DNA from: Phyllostachys edulis
Taxonomy: Eukaryota; Streptophyta; Magnoliopsida; Poales; Poaceae
DNA: 64,000 nucleotides
Assembly: GCA_036346405.1 (NCBI GenBank)
Contig: CM070568.1
Coordinates: 4,594,221-4,658,220 of the forward strand
Direction: 5' to 3'
Shown piece after piece: positions 10,359-21,060 of this stretch (positions within the stretch are counted from its first letter, which is position 1; every line of letters begins with the position of its first letter). Below the pieces are notes generated by a model. The model was not told where the DNA came from. It made no database searches and saw only the letters and a list, made by a program, of their open reading frames with translations. The position numbers and the translations under genes are program-made.

Positions 10359-11232
10359 GGAGAATTGTGGGAATGGATTGAGGAGGAGGAGAGGCTCACG
10401 AGGCTCCCTTTTATAGGGTGAGGGGAGGCCGAGAGGAGGAGATCGACATGCGGCCATTTCACGTCGACGTGGTGGCGGCGTAAACACGAGCTCTAATGGA
10501 ATTTAAAGGAGAAAACGGGCGGAGTGAAGGCGGTGGAGTGAGGGCGTTTCATTTTTGCACTGAAATGCACAAGATCGATGGAAGAAACTAGCAGCTTTAA
10601 GTGCTCTTGTGACTGGTAATGGCCGAAGCAAGAGGAGAAAGAAAATGAGAGGAAGAAGAAGACAGGGGAAGGCGCTGACAGACGGGCTCCACGTGCAAGA
10701 GAGAGAAGAGGGAGGGGAGTGGGCTGGCGCGGAGCGGGCCGAGCGAATGGAGAAAGGGCCAGGTAAAAAGAGAAAGAAAATGGGCCGAAGAAAGTAATTC
10801 AGCCCAGAAAGATTTTGTGGATTTTAATTGATTTTTGAATTTCAGAAATTGAAAGAAACCAAATTGACATTTAGAAAATACAAAATGTAGTTCAAAAAAT
10901 CTAGAAAAATTCACATAAATTCCTATAATTGTTTTGAACTTAATAAAATTAATTCCAACTTAAATTTGGATTTTATTTTTGTATAGAAATTATTTTTATT
11001 TTCTGGAAAATAGGAAAAACTTTTTTCAAATACTAGAAAATTCAAGAAATTAATTGAAATTTTCTTTTTCACTTTAAGTCCAAGAAAATCCTAAAAACTT
11101 AATAAATTTTATTTTTGACATTTAAAACTTGGAATTCAAGAAAAACAATAAAACTCTTTAAATCTAAGAAAATCCAATATAATAATAACTTTATTAATTT
11201 TATTTTGGTAATGAGAACTTTGGAATGTTACA
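10359..11232 (-). mobile_element. LTR 5' part (minus strand) hosting the CACTA insertion
   Basis: Read on the minus strand the segment starts at 11232 with TGTAACATTCC, close to the start of the solo LTR at 21252 (TGTAACATCTC). It continues through an AT-rich leader into GC-rich text with a TATA box. The CACTA element interrupts it about 50 bp after that box, and the sequence apparently resumes at 336 and runs to the left window edge. The frames at 10260-10914 fall entirely within the LTR and are not genes. Confidence 0.55.
10409..10415 (-). promoter_or_regulatory. candidate TATA box of the minus-strand LTR
   Basis: TATAAAA lies on the minus strand in the context CACCCTATAAAAGGGAGCC, a strong plant-type TATA box with a C-rich flank. 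The CACTA element begins about 50 bp downstream, near where transcription would start, so the LTR promoter was probably separated from its transcribed region. Confidence 0.55.
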
Positions 11233-12074
11233 GCCGACATCCTCCACCACGGCTCTGCCGCCTCCCTCATGTGTGCGTTGATAGCAATCTGGCCGCTGTC
11301 GCCGGTGTCCTCAACATTGGTTATGGTGCCTCCCTCATGTGCACTGCTGCCTCAAGTGAGCAACAGAAGGAGGCAAGGAGCACGAGGAGAAGTATGCAAC
11401 AACGAGATTGGGGAGATCTGGAGAAGAAAGCAAGACTGCGTTTAGAGTTGGTTCCAAACCGTTCGAGGGTGCGAGGAAATCGGGCGATCGATAAGTGGAC
11501 CACCTATTGGCATGCGAAAGGAGGAAGGAAGGGGAGCACAGTTTTTTTCCACGTGTGGGAGGGCCTGATGATGACGAGCGTACCACCACTGCTAGGTTCT
11601 TTTTAATCAACGATATAAGCTAAATATGATGATGAGTGCATCAGATTTTGGTAGAGGAAAAAAGGGAACTTCGAAAATATTGCAGAATTTCTTTGCCTAT
11701 GGCAGGAAACTCCAGCTGGAAGTTCTTAGTATGGCGGCCATCAGTATGGATATTTCTTGGAAGGTACATAAAGCTCCAAAATGATCGTCCTCCCCAGTCC
11801 AAGGAGACAAACCACGAAGTTAATTTGTCCGTTGCTTCCTAGTAGAGAAAACTAGATATGAAGTAAACAAGAGATACCAAAAGGGAACAAATTGGTATAT
11901 TCCAAGAAATTGCATCAATGCAGACGATGTGTCAACTTCTCTTAGCATACAACGAGATCCCCCAACTTGGCTCATGCACATCCAAATCCTAATCAGAAAC
12001 ACCAAAACACCTTATCTTGTTCTCATCAAATCCTCCATGGACCATGGCGTATCACATGACATTACGTGCACCTA
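11233..12074. other. upstream region of SCL3-like gene A, no gene recognised
   Basis: The part up to about 11610 is moderately GC-rich with a 163-codon frame on the plus strand, but that frame starts inside the LTR and has no recognisable domain. From 11610 to 12074 the text is AT-rich and non-coding. It contains a possible gene remnant that I cannot identify. Confidence 0.4.
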
Positions 12075-12326
12075 CCCCTCCAGCCAAAAAAGAATGTTGC
12101 TTTGGACATCGACACGCTCCCAAAATACAACTTTGATCACTGATTTTTATTGCAATAGATTTATAAAATCTAACAAAATTGTACTTTTACAAAAGTTTTT
12201 ATCAAGACAGATCTATACATGCTATTTTCATATGTTGAATCTAAATATTGAAAAAGATATCGATAGCCCAAATTTAAAATTTTGACTGTAGGCACTTAAA
12301 ACGATATTTTTTATGACTGGAGGGAA
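12075..12326. mobile_element. Stowaway-type MITE, 252 bp, TSD TA
   Basis: The left end reads CCCCTCCAGCCAAAAAA and the right end in reverse complement reads TTCCCTCCAGTCATAAAAAA. This is the CTCCCTCC-type terminal repeat of the Tc1/mariner-derived Stowaway group. TA lies at 12073-12074 and 12327-12328 as the expected dinucleotide duplication. The interior is AT-rich and non-coding. The element ends 22 bp before the TATA box of the GRAS gene that follows, so it forms the immediate upstream promoter of that gene. Confidence 0.8.
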
Positions 12327-12348
12327 TAATTACCTATAGTCCTGTACC

Positions 12349-12356
12349 TATAAATA
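12349..12356 (+). promoter_or_regulatory. TATA box of SCL3-like gene A
   Basis: TATAAATA sits 96 bp before the chosen start codon at 12445, a normal plant distance for a short leader. There is no intervening ATG in a better context. Everything beyond 22 bp upstream is the Stowaway MITE. Confidence 0.65.
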
Positions 12357-12444
12357 CAGCAACGGGAACAACTTGGAGGGCCTGCTCCTAGTAAGACCAC
12401 CTGATCAAACTATAGTTACGTGAACTTGCATCACACAAGAAGCA

Positions 12445-14731
12445 ATGTTCTCTAGTACGGACGCGTCGTCGCCGGGAGCTTCCCTTTGCTCGCTGTATGG
12501 TCGGGTCGAGCGCCTCGCGCAGCTAGGACCGGCCCTGTGCGAGTGCGCGGCCCACGTTGAGGCTGGGTCCATTGAGAAGGCCAGCCGCTGCCTCGCGCGC
12601 ATCACGGGCATGGCCGGCGCCAGCAACGACGGGCCGCTGCAAAGGCTCGCCGTGACCATGGCCGACTGCCTGGCGCGGCGCCTCCTCCGTCCCATCCCGG
12701 GCATCGCAGATGCGCTCATCGATCCGTCCAACTACCTTGACCGGCAGTCCGTCAGGGCAGCCCGGCGTGGATTCTTCGACCTCAGCCCCTTCCCCAAGGT
12801 GGCGTTCGTCGTTGCCAACCGGGCCATCCTCGAGGCCATGGAGAACGAAAAGGTTTATTGTGCACTTGTGAATTGTGTCAGTAGTTTGTGCCAGTAAGTT
12901 CAATATTTTGGATATTGACACGATCTCGAAAACTTGACTTTTACTACTAATTTATATTCACATATATTTCTCGTTTGTCAAATCTAAATAGTCGTAAAGA
13001 TACCAATAACCAAAGATTAGAAAACTTTGATTACGCATATGATCACTCTTTTGTGACCAAAGAGAATTACTTTTTGGTAAACACTAACATAATGCGATCC
13101 CTAGCTACAAAGCAAAGTCAACTTTAAAAACTATTCCAAAATTAAACTTTGATCGTCAATATCTTTTACAATATGTTGTTAATAACTACAAAAATCGTAA
13201 CAATATGAAAGTGCATTCAAATACAAATCTATCGATACCACATTTGTGTCACTAAACCAATGCATTGTTGACACGGACGGAGGCAGGGGGACTAGTGGGA
13301 GCCTTGGTGCCCTATAGTTGATGAAGGCACATCTCTATATAGTTATTAGTTTGCTCATATAGAATAGCAAAATATTTATACTTGTCACCCATCGATGTTT
13401 AGTTATCACCATATTGCCCATGGTAAAAAATTTCTGGCTTCGTTCCTGATTGTTGATCTATTTGTTAATTTGTTGGTCAAACTTAACAAAATTTGAGTCT
13501 TGAAATACATAAACGCCTTATAAAAACCAACATAGAGGTACAAAGCAAAAACACTATTATCAAAATTGTTAGCTTAATGTTTCTTAGTTTGTGCTTAAGT
13601 ACGTAACACTATCAAATTTGTTTCACATGGTAAGCTTGCCATGGCATTAATCTGCAGAATGTGCACGTCATCGATTTGTCCGGCCCAGCTGCGCAGCCAT
13701 GCCAGTGGGTCCAACTGCTGCACGACTTTCACCGTCGCCCGGAAGGCCCGCCGCACCTTCGCCTCACCGTCGTCCATGACGACAAGGACTTCCTAGCCAA
13801 GATGTCAGAACTGCTCTCCGAGGAAGCCGAAGAACTGGACATGCCATTCCAGTTCCACGGCGTCGTCAGCCAGCTCGAGGCCATGGACTTCAACAACCTG
13901 CACGCTATCCTCGAAATAAAATCCGGTGAGGCGCGCGCGATCAGCTGCACTCTTCAGCTGCACCGCCTCCTTGCTGCTGATGGCGCCGTGTATAATTTTG
14001 GCACCGCCCATTTCGACCAAATGGTGAGCATTGCGCGGCTCCAGCAAATGGCGTCGAGCTCATGCCCGCCGAGCATCGAAGACGACCCTTACCAAAGCCC
14101 GGCCACACCACTGACTTTCGTGTCGCCACCGGCGTCAACCCCTCACTTCCAGATGCCGCAGGCGCTGCTGAGCTTCCTGTTCGCGGTGCGCGCGCTGTCT
14201 CCAAAGATCATGGTGCTGACAGAGCAAGACGCCAACCACAATGGCTTCTCCTTCCGGAAGCGCTTCAACGAGGCGCTCCACCACTACGCCGAGGTCTACG
14301 ACATGCTGGAGGCGGCCGCCGCGGCGTACCGGAGGCCCGTCGACGAGCGGGCGCAGGTGGAGCGGGTGGTGCTGGGCGAGGAGATCAAGGACGTGCTGCT
14401 GCGCGAGGGCCTGCACCGGCGCGAGCGGCACGACCGCCTGCACCAGTGGGCGCTGCGCATGGAGCTGGCCGGGTTCGGGAACGTGCCGCTCAGCTACATC
14501 GCCATAAGGCAAGGGAACGACATGCTCAGGAGATGCGCACTGAAGCGCTGTAAGAATAAAGAGTACAGTGGCTGCCTCCTCCTGTGCTGGAACTCGAGGC
14601 CTCTCTACTCTGTTTCTGCATGGAGACCGAGCAGAGTCTCAGAAGCTTCTGGGAGCAGCGAGTACATGTCAGTGCCGAGCCAGATGACGACTCCTGTACA
14701 TAGCTTTGACGGGTTGACGATGATGCCTTGA
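12445..14731 (+). CDS. SCL3-like: GRAS family transcriptional regulator, SCARECROW-LIKE 3 type (gene A), two exons
   Basis: Exons are 12445-12852 and 13658-14731; joining after GAAAAG|GTTTAT and before CTGCAG|AAT keeps the frame and gives 493 aa. The protein shows the GRAS order: a leucine-heptad region (about 15-100), the VHIID-type motif VHVID at 138-142 in the context VHVIDLSGPAA, a second heptad region with LHRLLAAD, the PFYRE region with SPKIMVLTEQDANHNG, and a C-terminal SAW block with SAWRPS (SAW at 456-458). A 35-residue tail follows SAW. GRAS proteins act in the nucleus through partner proteins; SCL3 in Arabidopsis works in gibberellin/DELLA-linked root endodermis growth, and extending that role here is inference. 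All key motifs are intact. Gene B at 57065 is a clear paralogue but has no intron. Exon ends are predicted, not transcript-confirmed. Confidence 0.88.
12853..13657 (+). other. intron of SCL3-like gene A, 805 bp
   Basis: The intron has GT...AG borders (donor AAG|GTTTAT, acceptor ATCTGCAG) and sits in phase 0 immediately before the VHIID-type motif. If read through, the first exon frame would stop after 150 codons, before any VHIID motif, while the second exon lacks a proper N-terminus; splicing restores a full GRAS protein. The interior is AT-rich and repeat-like with no coding sequence. Gene B is continuous across the equivalent site. Confidence 0.85.
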
Positions 14732-14852
14732 TGACGATTTAAAAAAAAAAGATTTACTATTTCTAAGTAGTTGGAATTTTTTTAAGGTAATTTTTTGACC
14801 ATTAGATCTATGTATGGACGGATGTACCATATGATTGGATGTTGATCCAATG

Positions 14853-14858
14853 AATAAA
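14853..14858 (+). other. candidate poly(A) signal of gene A
   Basis: AATAAA lies 122 bp after the stop codon, in an AT-rich stretch. Plant poly(A) signals are loose, so this is only a candidate. Confidence 0.45.
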
Positions 14859-15159
14859 AAATATAACTTATTCTTAAAAATTTTCAGTCAGACAATCCAT
14901 TCAAATAATCCTTGGTTAAAAAAAACAAAGTGTTTTGGAATGTGTGCGGTAAAACTTTAGAAACTTTGGCTATTGATACTTTTTAAAATATTTAGATTAG
15001 ATACATGAAAATCATATGTGTAGATCCATCTCGAAAAATACTTTCATAATTTTATTGAGTTTTACAAATATATTATAATAGTAATTAGTGACCAAATCTG
15101 TATTCAGGGGATCGTATCGATGTCCAAAACGAATTGTTTTTTGAAACGGAGGGGTATAA
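14859..15159. other. 3' flank of gene A, with a Stowaway-like end at 15125-15156
   Basis: The stretch is AT-rich and non-coding. Its last ~30 bp (AACGAATTG, then TTTTGAAACGGAGGGG before TATAA) looks like the 3' terminus of a Stowaway MITE whose other end is not recognisable. The Harbinger element at 15160 appears to have inserted into or beside it. Confidence 0.4.
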
Positions 15160-15299
15160 GGGTATGTACATTAGTCCACCATCAGCTGTCTATAAGAGAT
15201 GCCACCTAGGATTTTTAATGAGATGGAGGAAAGAGAATAGGGAGAAAGAGAAATGTCATCTATCATGCAATCAACGGCTTCGTTCCAAAAAAATCCGGA

Positions 15300-15600
15300 T
15301 GCTACAGCCTTTTCCCCGTTGTGCGTGTTTTCTCCCCCCCCCCTCGGTCGATCCGGTGCTCCCAACCTCCTCGCACGCTTTTTTCCCCGCCGCCTGCCCC
15401 TCCGCGCGCGCAATTTCTTCACCACGCCGGCCTCCTCGCGCGCAATCTTCTCCACGCCCGCGAGTTCTTCTCCACACCTGCACGCTCGCGATTTCTTCTC
15501 CACGCCTCCACCCGGCCCACGCGATTTCTCCTCCACACCCTGCCCCCGCGCGCGAAAGGAAACGGGGATCGACTTCTTCTCCACAAGGCGTGCCTCGTCC
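15300..15600 (+). repeat. degenerate C-rich tandem text in the Harbinger leader
   Basis: The unit TTCTCCACGCC with a preceding CGCGA or CGCGC occurs about six times with irregular spacing of 20-45 bp. It makes long overlapping open frames on both strands with arginine-, serine- and proline-rich composition. I regard these as composition artefacts rather than genes. A plausible short first exon of ORF1 may lie just after it (from about 15678) but cannot be confirmed. Confidence 0.6.
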
Positions 15601-15957
15601 AATCCCAAGAGTCCCCATACGAGTGGGTGCACCGCCACCGCCGCCATGGGGAGCTGAAGTAAGCACATCTGTGGAGCATGCAGCCGCCTCCTCCCGCTCC
15701 AGCACCACCGTTTGGTGGGGCGGCACATACACTGGTAGCCCCGCCGCTTCCTCACCTCAGGCAGTCCCCACGGACAAGCAAGTAGGTCAGGCCGTGGCGG
15801 CTGAGTTCTCATCCCCAACCTCAGATCCACAACACTAGTACTGTTTGTTCTTCCCAATTTCCTGATTTGTACATTACGAAGAGATCGGTTGTTCACAAAT
15901 TCGGTTCTTATTACTTTCATTTGCTAGAACAAAGTTAGTTTTCATAATTATCTATAT

Positions 15958-16129
15958 GCATTATGTTACATGTGTAGCCTATGGAACTGGTTTGCAAGAG
16001 AAAATATTTCCTTGCAATCTGTAACTTGTTGCTTCTACATGCTGCATTATGTTACATGTGTAGCTTATGGAACTGGTTTGCAAGAGAAAAGCTTTCCTTT
16101 TGGCATTGGATATATCATTTTTCTAACAT
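15958..16129 (+). repeat. direct duplication, spacing 86 bp
   Basis: GCATTATGTTACATGTGTAG and the following 30 bp, ending GGTTTGCAAGAGAAAA, occur at 15958 and again at 16044 with only a few differences. The site is in the non-coding part of the Harbinger element. Confidence 0.85.
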
Positions 16130-16598
16130 GTTTGGTCTGGTTTAAATCCTAGAAACAAATGCAGTTAACATAGCTTAAAATTGTAAACGTTGAATTGATT
16201 AGTTGATCCTTTTCACTTGACCATGGCACCAAAGGATCTCATTTTTCTTTCATATTAGTCAAGGCAATAGCACAATTCATACTAGAAAGTAAGTACAAGC
16301 TGATATACATACAAACTAAGTAAGAAACATGACTGGACACATCTATAAAAAATATCCCATAAAATCATTATTAACTGATGTATCACCCAAGATGCATGAC
16401 CACATGTCTGCATGAGTGAATGGCAAAACAAAACTACCTAGTTCTGTGTAACAGCAAACTAAACTAAGTGCTGGGAATATAGCAAAATGGAGAGCATGGC
16501 ACATAATAATTAATTCAAAAGAAAAATGAAGTATGACCTTAATACATAGCAGTGGGCCATACAAGCAAAAAGGTTTACATGGCATGTTGTACATTTTT

Positions 16599-16805
16599 GC
16601 TACACATATAGCATTATGGAAATTGTGTAGCGCTACCCATTTTCAAATTATCGAAGTACATTTCTGTGATAAATCATTTTCAGTTAAATAGAGTACATAC
16701 ACCCACTGCGTTACTTCGTTGCCATTTTTACTTTTATTTCTCTTTGCTATCAACTTATCCATTTATCACAAAATGTATGTATGGTTTTTTTCCTTCTTTT
16801 TCAAG
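16599..16805. other. Harbinger non-coding region before ORF1
   Basis: The region from about 16130 to 16805 shows no gene. It is AT-rich and probably contains a 5' intron of ORF1, because a pyrimidine-rich run and AAG/GGGGAG junction occur just before the coding text at 16806. Confidence 0.4.
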
Positions 16806-18070
16806 GGGGAGTATCCTTGTCCGCCAAGTAGTTTTCTAAGCTATTTATATAATCCATCGAGTTTACCCCTTCCACATCAAGTCCCTAATCAGTCGGCCAT
16901 GTCACAAAAATTCAATTTCATTAGCGGTCCTTCACACTATGCTCCATTCATGGCAACACGGCCATCGGCTGCCAAAGGGATTCCATCACCGTCAGTTTGC
17001 AAGTCGAGCATTCCGCTTGCACCATCCGGTTTGCAATCCCAGCCACCCATCAATGTTGACAGTGGCGACGACGACGATGGAGAAATTAGGACCGACAAGC
17101 GTATTGCATGGACAAAAGAGGAGGGTCTAAGATTGGTAAGTTTCTTATGTACTTTTATATGTGTTAAATGGTAATATATGTGACTCTCTGAGTCACTATT
17201 TGAGATCTTTAGAATGTCCACAGCAGCTAATCTTCTTTGATCATAATGTAGATGAGCTCTTGGTTAAATAACTCAAATGACCCAATCAACGGGAATAACA
17301 AGAAGAATGATCGATATTAGGGAGATGTTACTAGTGTCTACAACAGCACCACTTCAAAAAATCGGAGAAGACTAGCGAAGCAAGCGGAGGACCGTTGGCA
17401 TAGTCTTAACAAGCTAGTCTATCAGTTTCAATGCTCTTGGAACAAGGCCTTCAACATTTATGCTAGTGGGCAGTCTGATGACCAGTTGATGGACAAGGCC
17501 CATGCATTCTATGAGGCAGACTATAAAATGGAACAGTTTTGTCACATTAATTGTTGGAAGGCTGTCCGAGACCAGCCTAAGTGACAGACATACAACGAGT
17601 GGCTTGAGAAAATGAAGAAGAGAAAGATGTCGGAAGCAGGGGAGGCAGGTGAGCATACGTAGACCCCTATAGATATCGAAGATATCCCCTGTCCAAAGGG
17701 AACAAAAGCAGCCAAGGCCGAACGTAATGGCAAACGAAAGTCGAAGGCCGCTACAGCAGATATGGAAGTGCTCGACAAGTATATAGCTGCTCAGGCCGAA
17801 GCAAAAAACAATCGTAGCGGGATGCTAGAACTGCAACAATGTCGCTCCGCTGAGAAGCTTGAATCAGCAAAGCTCTCAGCGCTTGCAGCAAAGGACAACA
17901 AGGAGGCCAAAAAACTTGAGAGAGAGTCTGAAATGATGAAAATGTATAGAGCACTGATTATGCAAGATACAATTGGGATGACGGACGAAATGAAGAATGA
18001 ACATGTGAAGGCAATTAAGACTATGAGAGAGAGAGATTATTTGGCAACACTCAGTAAGATCTATTCCTAG
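16806..18070 (+). pseudogene. Harbinger ORF1: Myb/SANT-like (trihelix) protein, broken
   Basis: Coding text runs to a splice donor at 17135|17136 (GATTG|GTAAGT) and resumes at 17252 (ATGTAG|ATGAGC), in frame. The first part ends with TDKRIAWTKEEGLRL, the start of a Myb/SANT-like domain. The second part continues with MSSWLNNSNDP and a region containing RRRLAKQAEDRWHSLNKLVY, typical of the ORF1 protein of PIF/Pong elements. It ends in a charged helical C-terminus (AKKLERESEMMKMYRALIM). Three in-frame stops at 17318-17320, 17582-17584 and 17660-17662 break the second part. In known elements this protein acts with the transposase in the nucleus and aids DNA binding. The N-terminal exon was not placed with confidence. 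Confidence 0.72.
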
Positions 18071-18309
18071 TCCTTATGTTTCCTTGTCAAGTTACTGAAA
18101 TGCAGTCTAAAAGTTTGTTCTTTACATCTTGAAGGGTTTGACTACTAGTTAATTAGCTTTATCGCTTCATTCTTCATGGAAATGCTCAGTAAGATGTGCT
18201 CTTCTACTCCTAGTGTTAATGTCAATTGGTTCTGGAACTTCCTTAATATTCTGATTACTTCTCTTGTGAATTACTTTCTATAACTTTGTACAGTTGGAAC
18301 TGAGAAGTC

Positions 18310-18417
18310 ATGGTGTGATGCTTCTATGGAGTCCCTGGTATTAATGTCATATTATTTGAACGTATGGTGTGATGCTGCTCTGGAGTCCCTAGTGTTAATG
18401 TCCTATTATTAGAACGA
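18310..18417 (+). repeat. direct duplication, 54 bp unit
   Basis: ATGGTGTGATGCT begins at 18310 and 18364; both copies continue with GGAGTCCCT and TTAATGTC to a GAACG end. The unit is 54 bp, in the non-coding space between ORF1 and the transposase gene. Confidence 0.85.
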
Positions 18418-18606
18418 GCTCTTGCATTTATCGTTTGATTTATTTTCATGCACTTGTGAACATGGTCTGTAACTAACCTTTGAAGTTAAAGAATCACTCG
18501 TTGTAGTGCTCAACAATTTAGATTTCAACTTGGACATGTGTCTTCCGTGTGCAAATGATACTCACTGGTGTAGTCATACTCGGTCCAGCAAATCCAGTCT
18601 TGATGC

Positions 18607-18745
18607 TAGGATTGAGGAGTCAAGATCTGCATGTATGTATGTGACTGGTATTAGGAATGTTGGGATTGAGGAGTCAAGAGCTACATGTATGTATGTGACT
18701 GGTATTAGGAATGCTGGGATTGAGTCAAGATCTGCATGGAGAAAT
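18607..18745 (+). repeat. tandem repeat, 54 bp unit, about 2.5 copies
   Basis: GGATTGAGGAGTCAAGA begins at 18609 and 18663, and a shortened copy starts at 18717, giving 54 bp spacing. Each unit also holds CATGTATGTATGTGACTGG. The 122-codon frame across it is a product of the repeat (54 bp is divisible by 3) and lacks any other support. Confidence 0.9.
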
Positions 18746-19708
18746 ACTCGGTCCAGCTACTCTAGTCATGAGCTAATGCAATCAAAATCTACATGGAGAT
18801 TGACTGGGATCACTTTATATACAACTTACATCTTCAGCTATTTGCATAGCTCAAGCCTTCCCTCAACTCGATAGCTTTGAATGCTAAAAAAATGCTTCCA
18901 AAGAATATCTCAAGAAAATATAGTTCCAGATGTTGTCATCTTAGTCCACTAGAAGGAAATGTGTTCTAGTATCTCCAGGTCCATTACTGCTTAGCTTTGC
19001 GTATTACACAGTTTTAACTCACCAACCCTTCTGATTTTTAAGTTATTATTGTTATGAAGGAAAATCCAAATTTTCCGCTCTCAACTCTGAATTTTGCATG
19101 GGTTTGACTAATCTAGCTTTTGCTTCAGATGATAAGTCACGGTATGTAACAAATTTTGTGTTTATTCACCTCGCCATTCCATCATAGTTGCTTCTTTGAA
19201 ATAAGGCCAGTCATAAAATAATGCTAATCAATAATAAATTCGAAGCTTGCTATAGATAACTAATGAACTAACCAAATAGTTTGTTCTGTTTTCTCTTCTT
19301 TTTATTAAAAAAGGAAAACATAAATTTGACCTTCTGTACTCCCTTGAAGAAGAAATATTAACAGCTGTGAAGCTGAAGAAACCGAGGAATGTTACAAATT
19401 TGGTATCACCGCGATGATAGCCTTTTTTTCTTGACTGAGTGGGGGTGTCATGGGTACCAAAGAAGAGAGAGTAGTAGATTTTGTTTATGTTGGGTGTTGG
19501 TTTGTAAAGTGAAATGTAGATTCTGCTTATGGACTGTGTTGGTTCGTAAAGTGAAGACATGTTAGCAGTATTAATTATTAAGTGTACCAGCAACATTGTT
19601 ACCAATATGTCTGTATTTTAGGGGGTATAATCCATGTATACAACTACATGAAAATTCCTAGCTCTCTTTCGCTCTAATTGCAATCACGTAGGACAACATC
19701 AACAAAAC

Positions 19709-21060
19709 ATGTCATATGAATCAGGCTCTTCTTGTTTTGATGATGACGATGACACCGACACTTTTGACCCAACCGAAGTTTACACATTGGAAGACTTCAT
19801 CACTGAGCAAGAAATCTTGGACCGAATCGGCGAGCGGATTGGTGCAGAGTTGATGGCAAAACTAGAGGAACAAAGTGTTGAATCATCACGACGCCGAAGT
19901 GGTCCCAGGAGGTACATACCGAGGGATCATGAAGCCGCCTATAAGGAGCTTGTGATCAACTATTTCTCTGAGCATCCTCTCTACACCGACAAAATGTTCC
20001 ATAGAAGGTTTCGAATGAGAAGACCCCTATTCCAACGAATTGTGACTGCCCTTGAAGAGTGGGATCCCTATTTCACTTACAGGATAGATGCCACTAATAG
20101 ACTGGGACTCTCGCCACTGCAGAAGTGTACAACTACAATCCGTATGTTAGCGTATGGCACCCCTACCGACCAACTTGATGAGGTACTAATGATCGGCCCT
20201 AGCACTTCATCGGAGTGTTTGGGCAAGTTCGCGCAAGGGGGCCATTGACATGTTTGGTGGAGAGTACTTGCGACACCCCACAAGTGACGAAGTGGAGCAT
20301 TTGCTTCAAATCGGTGAGTCTCACGGCATCCTTGGCATGCTAGGGAGAATTGACTGTATGCATTGGTAGTGGGAGAAATGTCCAGTTGCATGGAGGGGCC
20401 AATTCACCTGGGGTGATCATGGTGTCCCTACTATGATCCTTGAAGCGGTTGCTTCGCATGACCTTCAAATATGGCATGCTTCTTTTTGGTGTCGCTGGGT
20501 CAAATAATGACATCAACGTGCTTAATCAGTCGCCGTTGTTCATTGAAGAGTTGAAAGGGGATTCTTCACAAGAGCAGTTCACTATCAATGAGACGCAGTA
20601 TGACAAGGGTTACTACCTAGCCGATGGGATTTACCCAGAATGGGTTGTCTTTGTGAAGACTATACCCCTCCCTCAGACAGAGAAGAACAAATTGTTTGCA
20701 CGACATCAAGGAGTAAGGAAATATGTTGAGAGGGCATTTGGGGTATTGCAATATCGTTTTAATATCATGCGGCATCCAACATGGTTGTGGAGACGGGTCG
20801 CTGTCGGGAAAATCATGGAAGCTTGCATCATTCTTCATAATATGATTGTTGAAGACAAGCGAGAAATAGTTACCGTTCCTTGGGACTTGAACGAGACTCC
20901 AAGGACATCTTTTGTTCTACCGCCGGAAGTCAACAATGGCCCTAACATTTGTTTCGCGGACGTGCTACGAAGGAATTCATCTATTCGTGCTCGGCCAACA
21001 CATACACAACTCAAGAGTGATTTAATTGAGCATATTTGGCACAACTTTGGGAAAAACTAA
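19709..21060 (+). pseudogene. PIF/Harbinger DDE transposase (DDE_Tnp_4 type), frameshifted
   Basis: The frame starts at 19709 (MSYESGSSCFDDDDD) and runs in frame to about 20210. A 1 nt shift then moves it to a frame with DMFGGEYLRHPTSDEVEHLL and IDCMHW, followed by a TAG stop at 20367-20369. A second shift near 20470 moves it to the last frame with LFGVAGSNNDINVL, YLADGIYPEW and VERAFGVLQYRF, ending at 21060. The family catalytic acids are visible as the D of IDCMHW, the D of YLADG and the E of ERAFG. The protein would have cut and joined element DNA at TWA targets. Two frameshifts and one stop make it inactive. It follows ORF1 in the usual order. Confidence 0.85.

Noticed and set aside
14062..14553. 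163-codon plus frame and antisense frames within gene A exon 2
   Set aside because: Out-of-frame and antisense shadows of the GRAS frame.
15134..15920. Long open frames on both strands (234 and 249 codons)
   Set aside because: They arise from C-rich TTCTCCACGCC text in the Harbinger leader, overlap in several frames and show no domain.
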